Origin: Cyclobacteriaceae bacterium
Lineage (GTDB): Bacteria > Bacteroidota > Bacteroidia > Cytophagales > Cyclobacteriaceae
Direction of reading: 5' to 3'
Length of the DNA stretch: 64,000 bases
NCBI GenBank assembly: GCA_016786585.1
Contig: JAEUUI010000006.1
Coordinates: 124,001-188,000, forward strand
Shown here: positions 51,736 to 60,567 of the stretch, one piece after another
Position numbering within the stretch: the stretch's first letter is position 1
How the letters are laid out: each line of letters starts with the position of its first letter
Program-made: the position numbers and the translations under genes
The notes under the pieces: model-generated
Databases searched by the model: none
The model's input: the letters and a program-made list of their open reading frames with translations, nothing else
What the model was told of the DNA's origin: nothing

Positions 51736-53318
51736 TTGCGTTTCGGTCGGGCAACGACTTTAATTACAGTCTTTCTGTTTTCAGGCACATCTTCCGGCCG
51801 GGCATTTACGAATACAGTCAATCTTCGGGGCTCAATGCCTGCAGCCGTAAGTTTATCAATAATAACCGCGGCTTGCTTTTGCGTGCGATCATTGTGAAAC
51901 CGCGTTTTAACAATAATGCTGTCTTGTGTTGAAAGTTGTCCGAGTGAATCAACCTTCTGTAAAACCACGTTTGTGGAGTCGATAATCACTTCCGTTAAAT
52001 CATCCGATGTGCGCACGGAATCTTCCAGGTAACCTGATAACATAACCTGCACTTCAAAGTTGAGCGGAACATTTTTCATTAGTCGCGTAAGCCTTCTCAA
52101 TTCGGAGTCGGCATTGTTATCCAGCGTCAGGGAATGAGGAACGAATTGAAGGCCGGTTAACTCGAGTTCATCACCTTCCGCTATCGGTTTTAGAACAACA
52201 TTGATTTTGTCGTTACGCAACACATCATCGTGCATCAAATCGTATTGTTTCGAAAAATAGGTATACGTGCCTTGTTCGTGATCAACGGAAAGTTCATATG
52301 CTTTCCCTTCGAGCAGGTAGAAGAAGAATGATCCGTCAGCTTCGGGTCGTGAACTTAAAACGCGTTTATTACTGTACAGATCGAATACCGAAATGTAGGC
52401 AGGCGTTGGCTTCCCTGCAGCGTCTTTAACAAATCCTTCAACTTTCATCACTCCGCGGGGCCGGAGATTATCGGGAAGAAGATATTCCTGAATTTCACTT
52501 TTGAATTTTCCGGGCGCTTCCTTTAAAAGATATCGTCCATTCGCCTGAAGACTAACATACTGATCGTCTTTTTCAGTATTCACTACATCAAGCGAAACCG
52601 GGTTACTCCACGAACCATTTACAAGCTTAGTAACAAACAAGTCCATCCCTCGTTTCCCCGGATTGATTTTATCAGACGAAAAGATGAGCGTCTCGCCATC
52701 GGCTGCAATGCGTGGTGTTTGCGAATTCCCGGTATTCACGTGGGGAGGCAGTTCAACCGGTTCATTCCATTGATTGGTCCCCGGTTTTTTTGTCGCCATA
52801 AAAATCTTGCAGTTGTCGGCTTTCTGCATATCCATTTTATCGCACCGCATAAAATAGATGGTATTGCCATCGGGCGTGAACGTAGCACAAGCTTCGTTGC
52901 CTTTGGTGTTGATAGGGAGAAAGAGATTTTTTATTGGCGACCAGGTCGACCCGGTAAGATCACTCGACCAGATGTCGTATCCACCTACCCCGCCTGATTT
53001 CGCTGAAGTGATATAAAGTGTTTTTCCATCAGCACTTAACGAATAACCCTTCATGAAACTAAGTTTGGAGTTCAGCGCAGCCGGCAGTTCAACAGGTGCT
53101 TTCCAGTCGCCAGCTTCACGCTGACTGTAATAAACTAACGTGCCATCATCAGCATAATCGGAGGTGAAAAGTATTGCGGAGCCATCCAAACTAATGAATG
53201 GCGCAAAAACATTTATGCCAGGGTTGTTAATGGAGTTCGGTAGCCTCCGGATTTTTGCCTGTGAAAAGACAACGTGCGAAAGCAACAGGAAACAAACGAT
53301 TACGGCAGCGCGATTCAT
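51732..53318 (-). CDS. PD40 propeller protein with degenerate OmpA-like C-terminus
   Basis: From the ATG at 53316-53318 it has 528 residues and the signal peptide IVCFLLLSHVVFSQ. A PD40 propeller (about 25-290) has repeats such as ISLDGSAILFTSDYADDG, FTPDGNTIYFMRC and IAADGETLIFSSDK. A carboxypeptidase-regulatory-like segment (VEGFVKDAAGKPTPAYISV) comes next. The tail (LQFVPHSLTLDNNADSEL to NRKTVIKVVARP) resembles an OmpA domain that has lost its canonical binding residues. The layout echoes the PorE-like gene at 34097 but lacks TPRs and a lipobox. Confidence 0.8.
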   Translation of the reverse strand: MNRAAVIVCFLLLSHVVFSQAKIRRLPNSINNPGINVFAPFISLDGSAILFTSDYADDGTLVYYSQREAGDWKAPVELPAALNSKLSFMKGYSLSADGKTLYITSAKSGGVGGYDIWSSDLTGSTWSPIKNLFLPINTKGNEACATFTPDGNTIYFMRCDKMDMQKADNCKIFMATKKPGTNQWNEPVELPPHVNTGNSQTPRIAADGETLIFSSDKINPGKRGMDLFVTKLVNGSWSNPVSLDVVNTEKDDQYVSLQANGRYLLKEAPGKFKSEIQEYLLPDNLRPRGVMKVEGFVKDAAGKPTPAYISVFDLYSNKRVLSSRPEADGSFFFYLLEGKAYELSVDHEQGTYTYFSKQYDLMHDDVLRNDKINVVLKPIAEGDELELTGLQFVPHSLTLDNNADSELRRLTRLMKNVPLNFEVQVMLSGYLEDSVRTSDDLTEVIIDSTNVVLQKVDSLGQLSTQDSIIVKTRFHNDRTQKQAAVIIDKLTAAGIEPRRLTVFVNARPEDVPENRKTVIKVVARPKRN

Positions 53319-53464
53319 AGGTTCAGCGTTCACGTGAGCTAACTGAAAGATAGTGATAATTTATGCGTGATCAGGCAAAACTCCTGCCGGGGAAGAACAG
53401 TAATTCAGAAAATCTGTTGATGTTTAAGGGTGTTGTGGTATTTTAGCGATCCGAACAAGTAGAA

Positions 53465-54199
53465 ATGATACAGGTTATTCCATCGATAGCGATCCGGAAA
53501 GGAAGAGTAGTGAAAATGCGCAAAGGTGACCCCACCAGTGAAAAGGCGTATGACGAAAACCCGCTGGACCTTGCCAAGCGTTTTGAAGACCACGGCATTG
53601 AGGTTGTTCACCTCGTGGACTTAGATGGCGCTGAACGCGGAAGTCCTATAAACTATCATGTGGTGGAAGCTATTGCGGGTCACACCGATTTGAAAATTGA
53701 TTTCACAGGCGGAATCTCCAACGATGGCGACATTAGTAAGGCCTACGAATCGGGAGCAGATTTTATCACAGCATCCAGCATTGCCGTAACGAACCCGGAA
53801 CTTTTTGCATCGTGGATTATTTCCTACGGACGCGAAAAGATTACGCTTGGTGCCGATGTTACGGATATCAAATCGATGAACCTGTTGTTTCGCGGATGGC
53901 AGAGTAAATCCGAACTCACGTTATTCGAACACCTTGAATACTTTTATTCGCGTGGATTGAAGTACGTGAAAAGCACCGATGTATCGCGCGATGGAGTATT
54001 GGAAGGTCCGGCCTTTGATTTCTACCAAAGCATCATCGATCGCTTTCCGGAGATTTGCGTTCTTGCGAGTGGTGGTATCCGCGGAGTCGATGATATCAAA
54101 CGCCTGAATGATATGGGCGTATTCGCAGTAATTTTCGGTAAAGCCTACTACGAAGGCATTCTGAACCTGAAAGACCTCAAGCAATTTTTGGTGAAGTAA
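53465..54199 (+). CDS. HisA-like TIM-barrel protein lacking a catalytic Asp
   Basis: A 244-residue barrel clearly related to HisA (ProFAR isomerase of histidine biosynthesis): HLVDLDGAERGSPINY, FTGGISNDGDISKA, STDVSRDGVLEGP and ASGGIRGVDDIKRL are all recognisable. The first strand reads VIPSIAIRKGR; HisA has AIDxxDG here, with the catalytic Asp8. It is Ala9 in this protein, while the second catalytic Asp (Asp131 in LGADV) remains. No other his gene is adjacent. It is probably a paralogue with a changed or lost isomerase activity; a functional HisA should be sought elsewhere in the genome. Confidence 0.85.
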   Translation: MIQVIPSIAIRKGRVVKMRKGDPTSEKAYDENPLDLAKRFEDHGIEVVHLVDLDGAERGSPINYHVVEAIAGHTDLKIDFTGGISNDGDISKAYESGADFITASSIAVTNPELFASWIISYGREKITLGADVTDIKSMNLLFRGWQSKSELTLFEHLEYFYSRGLKYVKSTDVSRDGVLEGPAFDFYQSIIDRFPEICVLASGGIRGVDDIKRLNDMGVFAVIFGKAYYEGILNLKDLKQFLVK

Positions 54200-54209
54200 G
54201 TATTCCTGC

Positions 54210-54785
54210 TTAAACAGGAACACCTACATTAACGGGAAATGTGATACTGGCATCGGTATCGCCAGCGCCCGGGCAATCTCCTGTTTTAACACCCGGTTGA
54301 TGCCGCAGCGTAATCGTAACGGTACCGGCAGTTGTTGCCGAAGTAGTAGTCCACACAGAAGTTATTCCTAACGGCAACTCATTTTTATCTTTATTAAGAT
54401 TGGTAATTGAAATGCCTGCCGTGGTAACGGTGAAGCAAAAGATGTGATCCTCGGCCTCTTTTTGTACTTCGTCCGTTATGTTAACTTCTGAGTTACCACT
54501 TTTGTTTAGCAATTTGATCGTTGCTGCGTATGATGTGCCTGGAACCAAATTATCGCTTACAACAATTTCCGACTCATCAACGACAGCATCCAGGTTGATG
54601 TCGTCCCACGTTAACGTAACCGTTTCTCCTTCGGTTGGTTGAAGGGTAACAAGTACCGTTGTTATAACCTCCTCTTCATTCGTTGCTTCCGGATCGTCAC
54701 TGCAACTCATCACAAAGCACGTGAAGCTAATAAACAAAGACAAAACAACCCGATTGATGATAGTTGAAACCTCCTTTTTTCTCAT
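54210..54785 (-). CDS. lipoprotein paired with a TonB receptor (191 aa)
   Basis: A lipoprotein with lipobox FVMSC followed by SDDPEATNEEEVITTVLVTL, a beginning I recall from a Bacteroidota lipoprotein family that sits next to TonB-dependent receptors. The mature part is beta-rich and Thr/Ser-rich, ending in TFPVNVGV-like strands. A short hairpin-like inverted repeat (TTCCTG/CAGGAA) overlaps its stop. It lies 21 bp downstream of the receptor gene and is presumably a cell-surface partner in substrate capture. Substrate unknown. Confidence 0.75.
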   Translation of the reverse strand: MRKKEVSTIINRVVLSLFISFTCFVMSCSDDPEATNEEEVITTVLVTLQPTEGETVTLTWDDINLDAVVDESEIVVSDNLVPGTSYAATIKLLNKSGNSEVNITDEVQKEAEDHIFCFTVTTAGISITNLNKDKNELPLGITSVWTTTSATTAGTVTITLRHQPGVKTGDCPGAGDTDASITFPVNVGVPV

Positions 54786-54806
54786 AAGACTATTGATTTT
54801 GGTTAA

Positions 54807-57191
54807 TTATTCGTGACTATGAAAATTGTACTTGAGCCGCAGCATAAAATTAGCACCGGGCTCATCGGCAAAATACCGGAGTCGATTCATGTACACACGG
54901 TATGTTTTGTTTGTAAGATTCTCTCCTTCCAATGCGATCGACAGGGTGTGATCACCTACCGGGAATTTGATGCCCGCTTCCATATTCAGTAATATGTAGC
55001 CGGCAGGGGCCGGAGCGAAGTCAAAAACCTTTTCACCTTCGTAAGCCGCAACATCCAGTGGATAAACAGTTTTCGGAGCGCGGGTTTGTCTGAACGCAAC
55101 CGGTGCGCTCAGCGTGATAAAAAACTCCTGACCTTTTTTCAATGTACGATGCCATGTGAACGCATGTTCCATTTGGGCAGGCGGGATGAATGTTAATACA
55201 TCATTATTGGCCACGTCCTTTGCATACAGATAGGCAAAGGTACCGGCATACTCGATGCTTCGGCTGATATCCCAGTGCATCAGCCCGTCAACTCCGGTTA
55301 GAATGGCCTCGGTTTGATTGTAATCAAACACCGGAAAATAACCGCGAATAGTAAGCGCAGTGCCGGTGGGCTTAAGGAAAACATAGTTTGAAATGTGATT
55401 CAGATAAGCTGACACTTCCAGCGAGAAAGTTTTCCTGATTAATTGAAAGCCCTGCGTAAACTTGGTTGAGATTTCTTTATGGATAAGCGCCTGGTCGGTC
55501 TGAAAGCCATTCTGATTCATGAGCCCGCGCTCAATGGCTGCCGTACCATGATGTAATCCTTCACTATACAGTTCGCTCACGTGAGGAGGCCGCATAGACA
55601 CACCAACATGTGATGTGATACGGGCAAATTCATTCATGTAGTATGAAACTCCTGCCGAGCCTGAAACATAGTTGAAGTTAAATGAGGGCTTTACTAAATC
55701 CTGATTGTTAATGAACGTAAGAACTTGCAGATGTTGATAATCGAATCGCATGCCGGCCTCCATAAGCCATTTCTCTTTCCGGTACTTTTCGATGATGAAT
55801 AATCCTGTGTTGACTTGCCTGTAGTTCGGTATCAATGGCCGGATGCCGGTGCCCGGCACGTTAGCATTATCTTTATAAGTTCCGTTGATACCGATACTAC
55901 CGGTTAATCCGCCAAGGTTGTGATCAAGCGATACATCCAATATGTTGCTGAACAAGTCCAACGATAGTGCCGGCTTGCCTGTTCTTCCTGCCCTGCGGAT
56001 ATCATACTCCTTCCGTTGATTGTATTGACCGCCATATAAAATGTTCAGGGTACCAACTCCTTGTATCTTTTTAAACGCACTGACCTTTAAAAGCTGGTGG
56101 TTGATCTTTTGTCGTGGTGCATTAATTGTGTACGTAAAGTCTTCGATATACCACGGCTTCTGATTACGGATTGAGTTATCGAAATCTTCCAGGCTTCCGG
56201 TGTGTGCAGCGCGTAATATCCCAATCTCTGTATTGAAACTGCTGACGTATAGTTCTGCTCCGCGATCTTCTTTTTTCCAGCTCAATGCTCCGGAGAAGTT
56301 TAACTCCTGCGTGCCGGTATTTGAGAGTACGTAATCGGGAGTTGAATAATCACCACCTTTTTTTACTGAGCTTTGAATCCGCCAGCTCATGCTCTCGGCA
56401 TTTTTAAATCCACCTTCAAGCAATCCAGAAAAAACACCCATCCGGTTGTTGGAGAATAAACCCGCATTCAATTCGCCACCGAACTTTTGAGCCTGATGCA
56501 TCGGGGGTGTATCAACAATGATTACGCCACCAATCGCATCTGATCCATAGCGAACGGCTTCCGATCCTTTAACAACTTTTATCTCGGAGGCGATGAAGGG
56601 ATCAATCTCCGGTGCATGCTCAACTCCCCATTGTTGTCCTTCCTGGCGAATACCGTTATTGAGAATTAATATTCGCTGACTGTGCAAACCATCGATGACA
56701 GGCTTGAAAATAGCAGGCCCCGTTTGTAATGCACTTACGCCCGGAACACGCTTGAGTGCTTCCCCTAATGACTTGCCACTGAAATGCTCGAGTTCTTGTT
56801 GTGATAAACTGTATGACGAATTTGTAAGGCCCGTTTTGGCAGCCGTATTCCCAACAATCTCAACTTCCTGCAGCGTAGTTTCGTCAGCGATTAGTTGAAT
56901 TGTGATTACGGTGTCCTTTTGCAGGTTGATCTTCTGATAGAAATTCTGGTAGCCAACGTAGTTCACTGTTAGCTCGACCGCTCCGCCACAGAGACCTGAA
57001 AGTCTGAATTTCCCCTCCGAGTCAGAAACAACTGTTTTTCCGGCAAAAGAAACCGTAGCTCCCGGAAGCACATCTCCGTTTTGTTCCTTTACGATGCCTG
57101 AAATAGTTAACAAGCAATTTTGAGCATGGCCTGGAAAGGCTACTAACAGAAGCGAAAGGACTATAAGTAATCGGGGGCGTATATGCAACAT
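54807..57191 (-). CDS. TonB-dependent outer-membrane receptor
   Basis: A 794-residue receptor with signal peptide LLIVLSLLLVAFPGHAQ. A carboxypeptidase-regulatory-like domain (about 24-105, ISGIVKEQNGDVLPGATVSF) precedes the plug (LGEALKRVPGVSAL to YGSDAIGGVI) and a 22-strand barrel ending in LRLKYNF. The block EGQQWGVEHAPEIDPF resembles ZnuD-like and related metal receptors. It is not SusC-like, as no starch-utilisation partner is present. The ATG lies inside a 15-bp palindrome, suggesting regulation by a metal-responsive repressor. A lipoprotein gene follows. Confidence 0.92.
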   Translation of the reverse strand: MLHIRPRLLIVLSLLLVAFPGHAQNCLLTISGIVKEQNGDVLPGATVSFAGKTVVSDSEGKFRLSGLCGGAVELTVNYVGYQNFYQKINLQKDTVITIQLIADETTLQEVEIVGNTAAKTGLTNSSYSLSQQELEHFSGKSLGEALKRVPGVSALQTGPAIFKPVIDGLHSQRILILNNGIRQEGQQWGVEHAPEIDPFIASEIKVVKGSEAVRYGSDAIGGVIIVDTPPMHQAQKFGGELNAGLFSNNRMGVFSGLLEGGFKNAESMSWRIQSSVKKGGDYSTPDYVLSNTGTQELNFSGALSWKKEDRGAELYVSSFNTEIGILRAAHTGSLEDFDNSIRNQKPWYIEDFTYTINAPRQKINHQLLKVSAFKKIQGVGTLNILYGGQYNQRKEYDIRRAGRTGKPALSLDLFSNILDVSLDHNLGGLTGSIGINGTYKDNANVPGTGIRPLIPNYRQVNTGLFIIEKYRKEKWLMEAGMRFDYQHLQVLTFINNQDLVKPSFNFNYVSGSAGVSYYMNEFARITSHVGVSMRPPHVSELYSEGLHHGTAAIERGLMNQNGFQTDQALIHKEISTKFTQGFQLIRKTFSLEVSAYLNHISNYVFLKPTGTALTIRGYFPVFDYNQTEAILTGVDGLMHWDISRSIEYAGTFAYLYAKDVANNDVLTFIPPAQMEHAFTWHRTLKKGQEFFITLSAPVAFRQTRAPKTVYPLDVAAYEGEKVFDFAPAPAGYILLNMEAGIKFPVGDHTLSIALEGENLTNKTYRVYMNRLRYFADEPGANFMLRLKYNFHSHE

Positions 57192-57198
57192 TGTTGCA
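57184..57198. promoter_or_regulatory. operator-like palindrome over the TonB receptor start
   Basis: TGCAACA-T-TGTTGCA is a perfect 7-1-7 palindrome covering the receptor's ATG; the outer bases CGTATA/TATACG extend it with a two-base offset. The 7-1-7 geometry is that of Fur-family (Fur, Zur) operators. The identity of the regulator is a guess. Confidence 0.5.
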
Positions 57199-57245
57199 AA
57201 TATACGAGATCATTCAAAAAACCAACACGCGAATAACACCAGCGG

Positions 57246-57635
57246 TTATTCTACGATGTCGGAAAATTTAAATTTCTCAATGATGTAGTACAGGAAATTG
57301 AAGGAAAGTGGATCCTCTTCCTCCTTCTTTTGAACCTTTTCCTCCTCTTTCAAAGGCTTTTCTACCGCTTTTGCGGAAGGCTTTACGGTTTTTGGTTCAA
57401 TTTCACGGCTTACAGATGGCGATTCCTGGAAAGAGGAAACTGCAGCAGGCTTATTTACACGAATTTCAGGGTTATTCTCGCTTCCGGATGGTATTTCCGG
57501 ATCCTGTTTCACGATCTCTTTGGATGAAATTTCATCAAATCCCGCTCTGTCGTCCTGCGCGAAAGCACCCAAAGGCATTACCAGTGTGAGAAACACAGCT
57601 GCTAAAAGGGGTATATGGCAGGTTTTAAGCTTCAT
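57246..57635 (-). CDS. secreted hypothetical protein (129 aa)
   Basis: The ATG at 57633-57635 gives a signal peptide (LLAAVFLTLVMPLGAFAQ); a longer frame adds only 12 residues. The mature part is hydrophilic and low complexity with Lys/Glu runs (AVEKPLKEEEKVQKKEEE) and ends FNFLYYIIEKFKFSDIVE, a hydrophobic tail conserved in composition. It is probably disordered in the middle. It sits upstream of the TonB receptor on the same strand with 54 bp between; no function could be assigned. Confidence 0.6.
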   Translation of the reverse strand: MKLKTCHIPLLAAVFLTLVMPLGAFAQDDRAGFDEISSKEIVKQDPEIPSGSENNPEIRVNKPAAVSSFQESPSVSREIEPKTVKPSAKAVEKPLKEEEKVQKKEEEDPLSFNFLYYIIEKFKFSDIVE

Positions 57636-57771
57636 CAGGTAATGTTGCCTAAACGCAAAATTAACTTCCATAGTTACACAGGAGGTCAGAATTTCGTTTG
57701 GGAAATTAAAGATAGCCTATAAGAACCATATTTACCCATCGAAGTAATATTTTCCGCTTTATTTTACCCGT

Positions 57772-58104
57772 ATGAGCATTTCCTGGGCGGATTTCGCCAA
57801 AGTTGATATCCGGGCCGGCACAGTTATCCGGGCTGAGCATTTTCCGGAGGCAAAAAAGCCGGCCATTAAGCTCTGGATCGATCTGGGCGAGCTGGGTACG
57901 AAAAAGTCGAGCGCCCAGCTTACCGCACTCTACGACCCGGAAGACCTTGTCGGTCGCCAGGTGATATGTGTAGTAAACTTCGAACCGCGGCAAATTGCAA
58001 ACTTCCTTTCGGAGGTTTTAGTTACAGGTTTTCCGGACGAGCAAAACCGGGTAGTATTAAGTTCAACTGAACGACCTGTTCCGAACGGGTCACGTCTGTT
58101 TTAA
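57772..58104 (+). CDS. csaA: CsaA-like tRNA-binding-domain chaperone
   Basis: A 110-residue OB-fold protein. [16 protein letters not shown] and [18 protein letters not shown] match the CsaA/tRNA-binding domain family, which acts as a homodimeric chaperone in protein export in Bacillus. [18 protein letters not shown] is the dimer and binding region. Typical length. It is one base before the murF-alr gene (stop at 58102-58104, ATG at 58106), so they are probably in one transcript. Confidence 0.9.
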   Translation: MSISWADFAKVDIRAGTVIRAEHFPEAKKPAIKLWIDLGELGTKKSSAQLTALYDPEDLVGRQVICVVNFEPRQIANFLSEVLVTGFPDEQNRVVLSSTERPVPNGSRLF

Positions 58105-58105
58105 T

Positions 58106-60538
58106 ATGCTTTTGTTTTCAAACCTTGAACAGATAACGAATGGAAAGATTATTCAACTACCGGCTGGCAGGCCTGTTACTGAATTAATCATTGACAGCAG
58201 AAAAGCAATGGCCGGAGGTGGATCTGTGTTCTTTGCAATTCATGGTCCTCATCATAACGGACATCAGTACATTCAACAACTTTATCAAACAGGTGTTCGC
58301 CAATTTATTATTGAAGAACATGTAGATGTTCGTGATTATAAAGACGCAAATTTTATTCAAGTCCAATCATCGATCGATGCGCTTCAAAAAGTAGCAGCAC
58401 ATCATCGCGGAAATTTTTCAATTCCTGTTATTGGCATTACCGGCAGCAATGGAAAGACCATTGTTAAAGAATGGCTTTATCAATTGTTATCACCACAATA
58501 CACAACTGCAAAAAATCCGGGAAGTTATAATTCGCAGGTAGGTGTTCCCTTATCGGTTTGGCAGTTGCAACCTTATCATACGCTTGGAATTTTTGAGGCC
58601 GGGATTTCTCAGCCTGGTGAAATGGAAAAGCTTGAACGCATCATCAGGCCGACTATCGGTGTATTCACTACACTCGGGACAGCACATGATGAAAATTTTG
58701 AATCAGCGGAGCAGAAAATTGATGAAAAGATCAAGCTGTTTAAGCACGTTGATGTGCTTGTTTGCTGTGCTGATCAAAAGAATGCATTCACACGCCTCCA
58801 GGCTGCAAAGTTACCATTGTTAAGCTGGGGTTTTACACCGGAAGCTGATGTCAGAATTGTTCAGCAAGAGAATCAATACAACGTATCGTGGAAGGGCAAA
58901 AACTTTACGGTTACTCTCCCTTTTTCCGATCCCGCCTCTGTCGAAAATGCGTTTCAATGCCTGACAATTTTGCTTTACCTGGGTACAGAAATTGGTCATA
59001 TTAAGCACGGCCTTAATTCACTTCGTGCGGTGGCTATGCGACTGGAGTTGAAGGAGGGGATCAACCAAAATCAGCTGATCGATGACGCTTACAACAACGA
59101 TTTGGGTGGTTTACAGATCAGTTTGGACCTGCTCAAGAATCAAAATCAAAAGAAAAAGAAGACGCTCATTTTATCCGACATTCTTCAATCGGGAATGGAC
59201 GAAAACCAGCTTACCGACCGGGTGGCGTGGCTCGTAAATGCGAGCGGAGTGAACAAATTTGTTGGAATAGGAAAGACGTTATCCGCGTATCGGCAAAAGA
59301 TCAAAGCAACAGCTGAGTTTTACAGCACGACCGATGAGTTTCTTCGCACGTTGAACACCGATTCATTTCAGGATGAAGTCATCTTAATCAAGGGTGCTCG
59401 AACATTTGAGTTTGAACGGATTGTAAGCCGGCTTCAACGCAAGGTTCACGGCACCATTATGGAAGTAGATTTCAGCGCACTTATCCATAATCTCAATTAT
59501 TTTAAATCGAAGCTCTCTCCCGGTACCAAACTAATGGTTATGGTAAAAGCGCTCGCGTATGGAAGCGGAAGCATTGAAGTTGCCAACCTGTTGCAGTATC
59601 ATAAAGTTGATTATCTCGGAGTGGCGTACGCCGATGAAGGTGTTGAGTTGAGAAAGCATAACATTAAAACTCCGGTGATGGTAATGAATCCTACGGAAGA
59701 AGGATTCGCAGCAATGGTTAATTTCAACCTTGAGCCTGAGCTTTACGGTTTCACAATTCTTAAATCATTTGTTTCCTTTCTCAATGGAAGAAACTGGAAT
59801 GTTCACATTAAGATTGATACCGGTATGCACCGGCTTGGATTTGAGGAAGAAGATGTCTCTGAATTAATCCAACTGCTGACAGCAAATCCGAACCTTCGCG
59901 TGGCCTCGGTTTTTACTCACCTTTCTGGTTCGGACGAGGCAGCGCTGGACGATTTTTCGCGCGACCAGGTGACACGCTTTCAGCTTGCGGCAGACAAACT
60001 TACGCAGGCGCTGGGGTACTCCCCGATTCGACACGTTTTGAACACGCCGGGAATTCTTCGATTCCCGGAATATCAGCTCGACATGGTCAGGCTGGGCGTT
60101 GGCCTCTATGGGGTCGATCCAACAGTTGAAAAACATAATTTAAAGCCGGTAAATACGTTAAAAACCTTGATTTCACAGATCCGCACTGTAAAAGCCGGTG
60201 AAACGATTGGTTACGGCCGGAAGGGCAAAGCGATAAAGGAAATGCGGGTTGGAACGATTGCGATCGGGTATGCTGATGGTTACAGCCGCGCGTTTAGCAA
60301 TGGTGTAGGTGAAGTTCTGGTGGAGGGAAAGCGGGCCCCGGTTATCGGCAATGTATGCATGGACATGACCATGATCGATTTAACGGGTATCGATGCCCGG
60401 GAGGGTTCGGAGGTTATTGTGTTTGGAAACGGCCTGAGCGTGGATGAGCTTGCCCGGAAAATCCGCACGATTCCTTACGAAATCTTAACAAACACCAGCG
60501 ATCGCGTGAAGCGAGTTTTTGTTACGGAAAGTATTTAG
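58106..60538 (+). CDS. murF: bifunctional MurF ligase/alanine racemase
   Basis: An 810-residue fusion well known in Bacteroidota. The N-terminal half (1-445) is MurF, which adds D-Ala-D-Ala to UDP-MurNAc-tripeptide; its P-loop is GSNGKT (113-118) and the ATPase and ligand-binding motifs follow. The C-terminal half is a PLP-dependent alanine racemase with the Schiff-base Lys481 in MVKALAYGSG and the catalytic Tyr in GVGLYGVDP; NVCMDMTMIDL is also typical. The fusion supplies D-Ala to its own ligase step. It follows csaA by one base and precedes a protease gene by 29 bp. Confidence 0.96.
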   Translation: MLLFSNLEQITNGKIIQLPAGRPVTELIIDSRKAMAGGGSVFFAIHGPHHNGHQYIQQLYQTGVRQFIIEEHVDVRDYKDANFIQVQSSIDALQKVAAHHRGNFSIPVIGITGSNGKTIVKEWLYQLLSPQYTTAKNPGSYNSQVGVPLSVWQLQPYHTLGIFEAGISQPGEMEKLERIIRPTIGVFTTLGTAHDENFESAEQKIDEKIKLFKHVDVLVCCADQKNAFTRLQAAKLPLLSWGFTPEADVRIVQQENQYNVSWKGKNFTVTLPFSDPASVENAFQCLTILLYLGTEIGHIKHGLNSLRAVAMRLELKEGINQNQLIDDAYNNDLGGLQISLDLLKNQNQKKKKTLILSDILQSGMDENQLTDRVAWLVNASGVNKFVGIGKTLSAYRQKIKATAEFYSTTDEFLRTLNTDSFQDEVILIKGARTFEFERIVSRLQRKVHGTIMEVDFSALIHNLNYFKSKLSPGTKLMVMVKALAYGSGSIEVANLLQYHKVDYLGVAYADEGVELRKHNIKTPVMVMNPTEEGFAAMVNFNLEPELYGFTILKSFVSFLNGRNWNVHIKIDTGMHRLGFEEEDVSELIQLLTANPNLRVASVFTHLSGSDEAALDDFSRDQVTRFQLAADKLTQALGYSPIRHVLNTPGILRFPEYQLDMVRLGVGLYGVDPTVEKHNLKPVNTLKTLISQIRTVKAGETIGYGRKGKAIKEMRVGTIAIGYADGYSRAFSNGVGEVLVEGKRAPVIGNVCMDMTMIDLTGIDAREGSEVIVFGNGLSVDELARKIRTIPYEILTNTSDRVKRVFVTESI

Positions 60539-60567
60539 TATTTATAATCAAGTTTTTACCTAAACAG

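Noticed and set aside
58106-60538. MurF-Alr fusion as a novel gene fusion
   Set aside because: It is a known and common arrangement in Bacteroidota.
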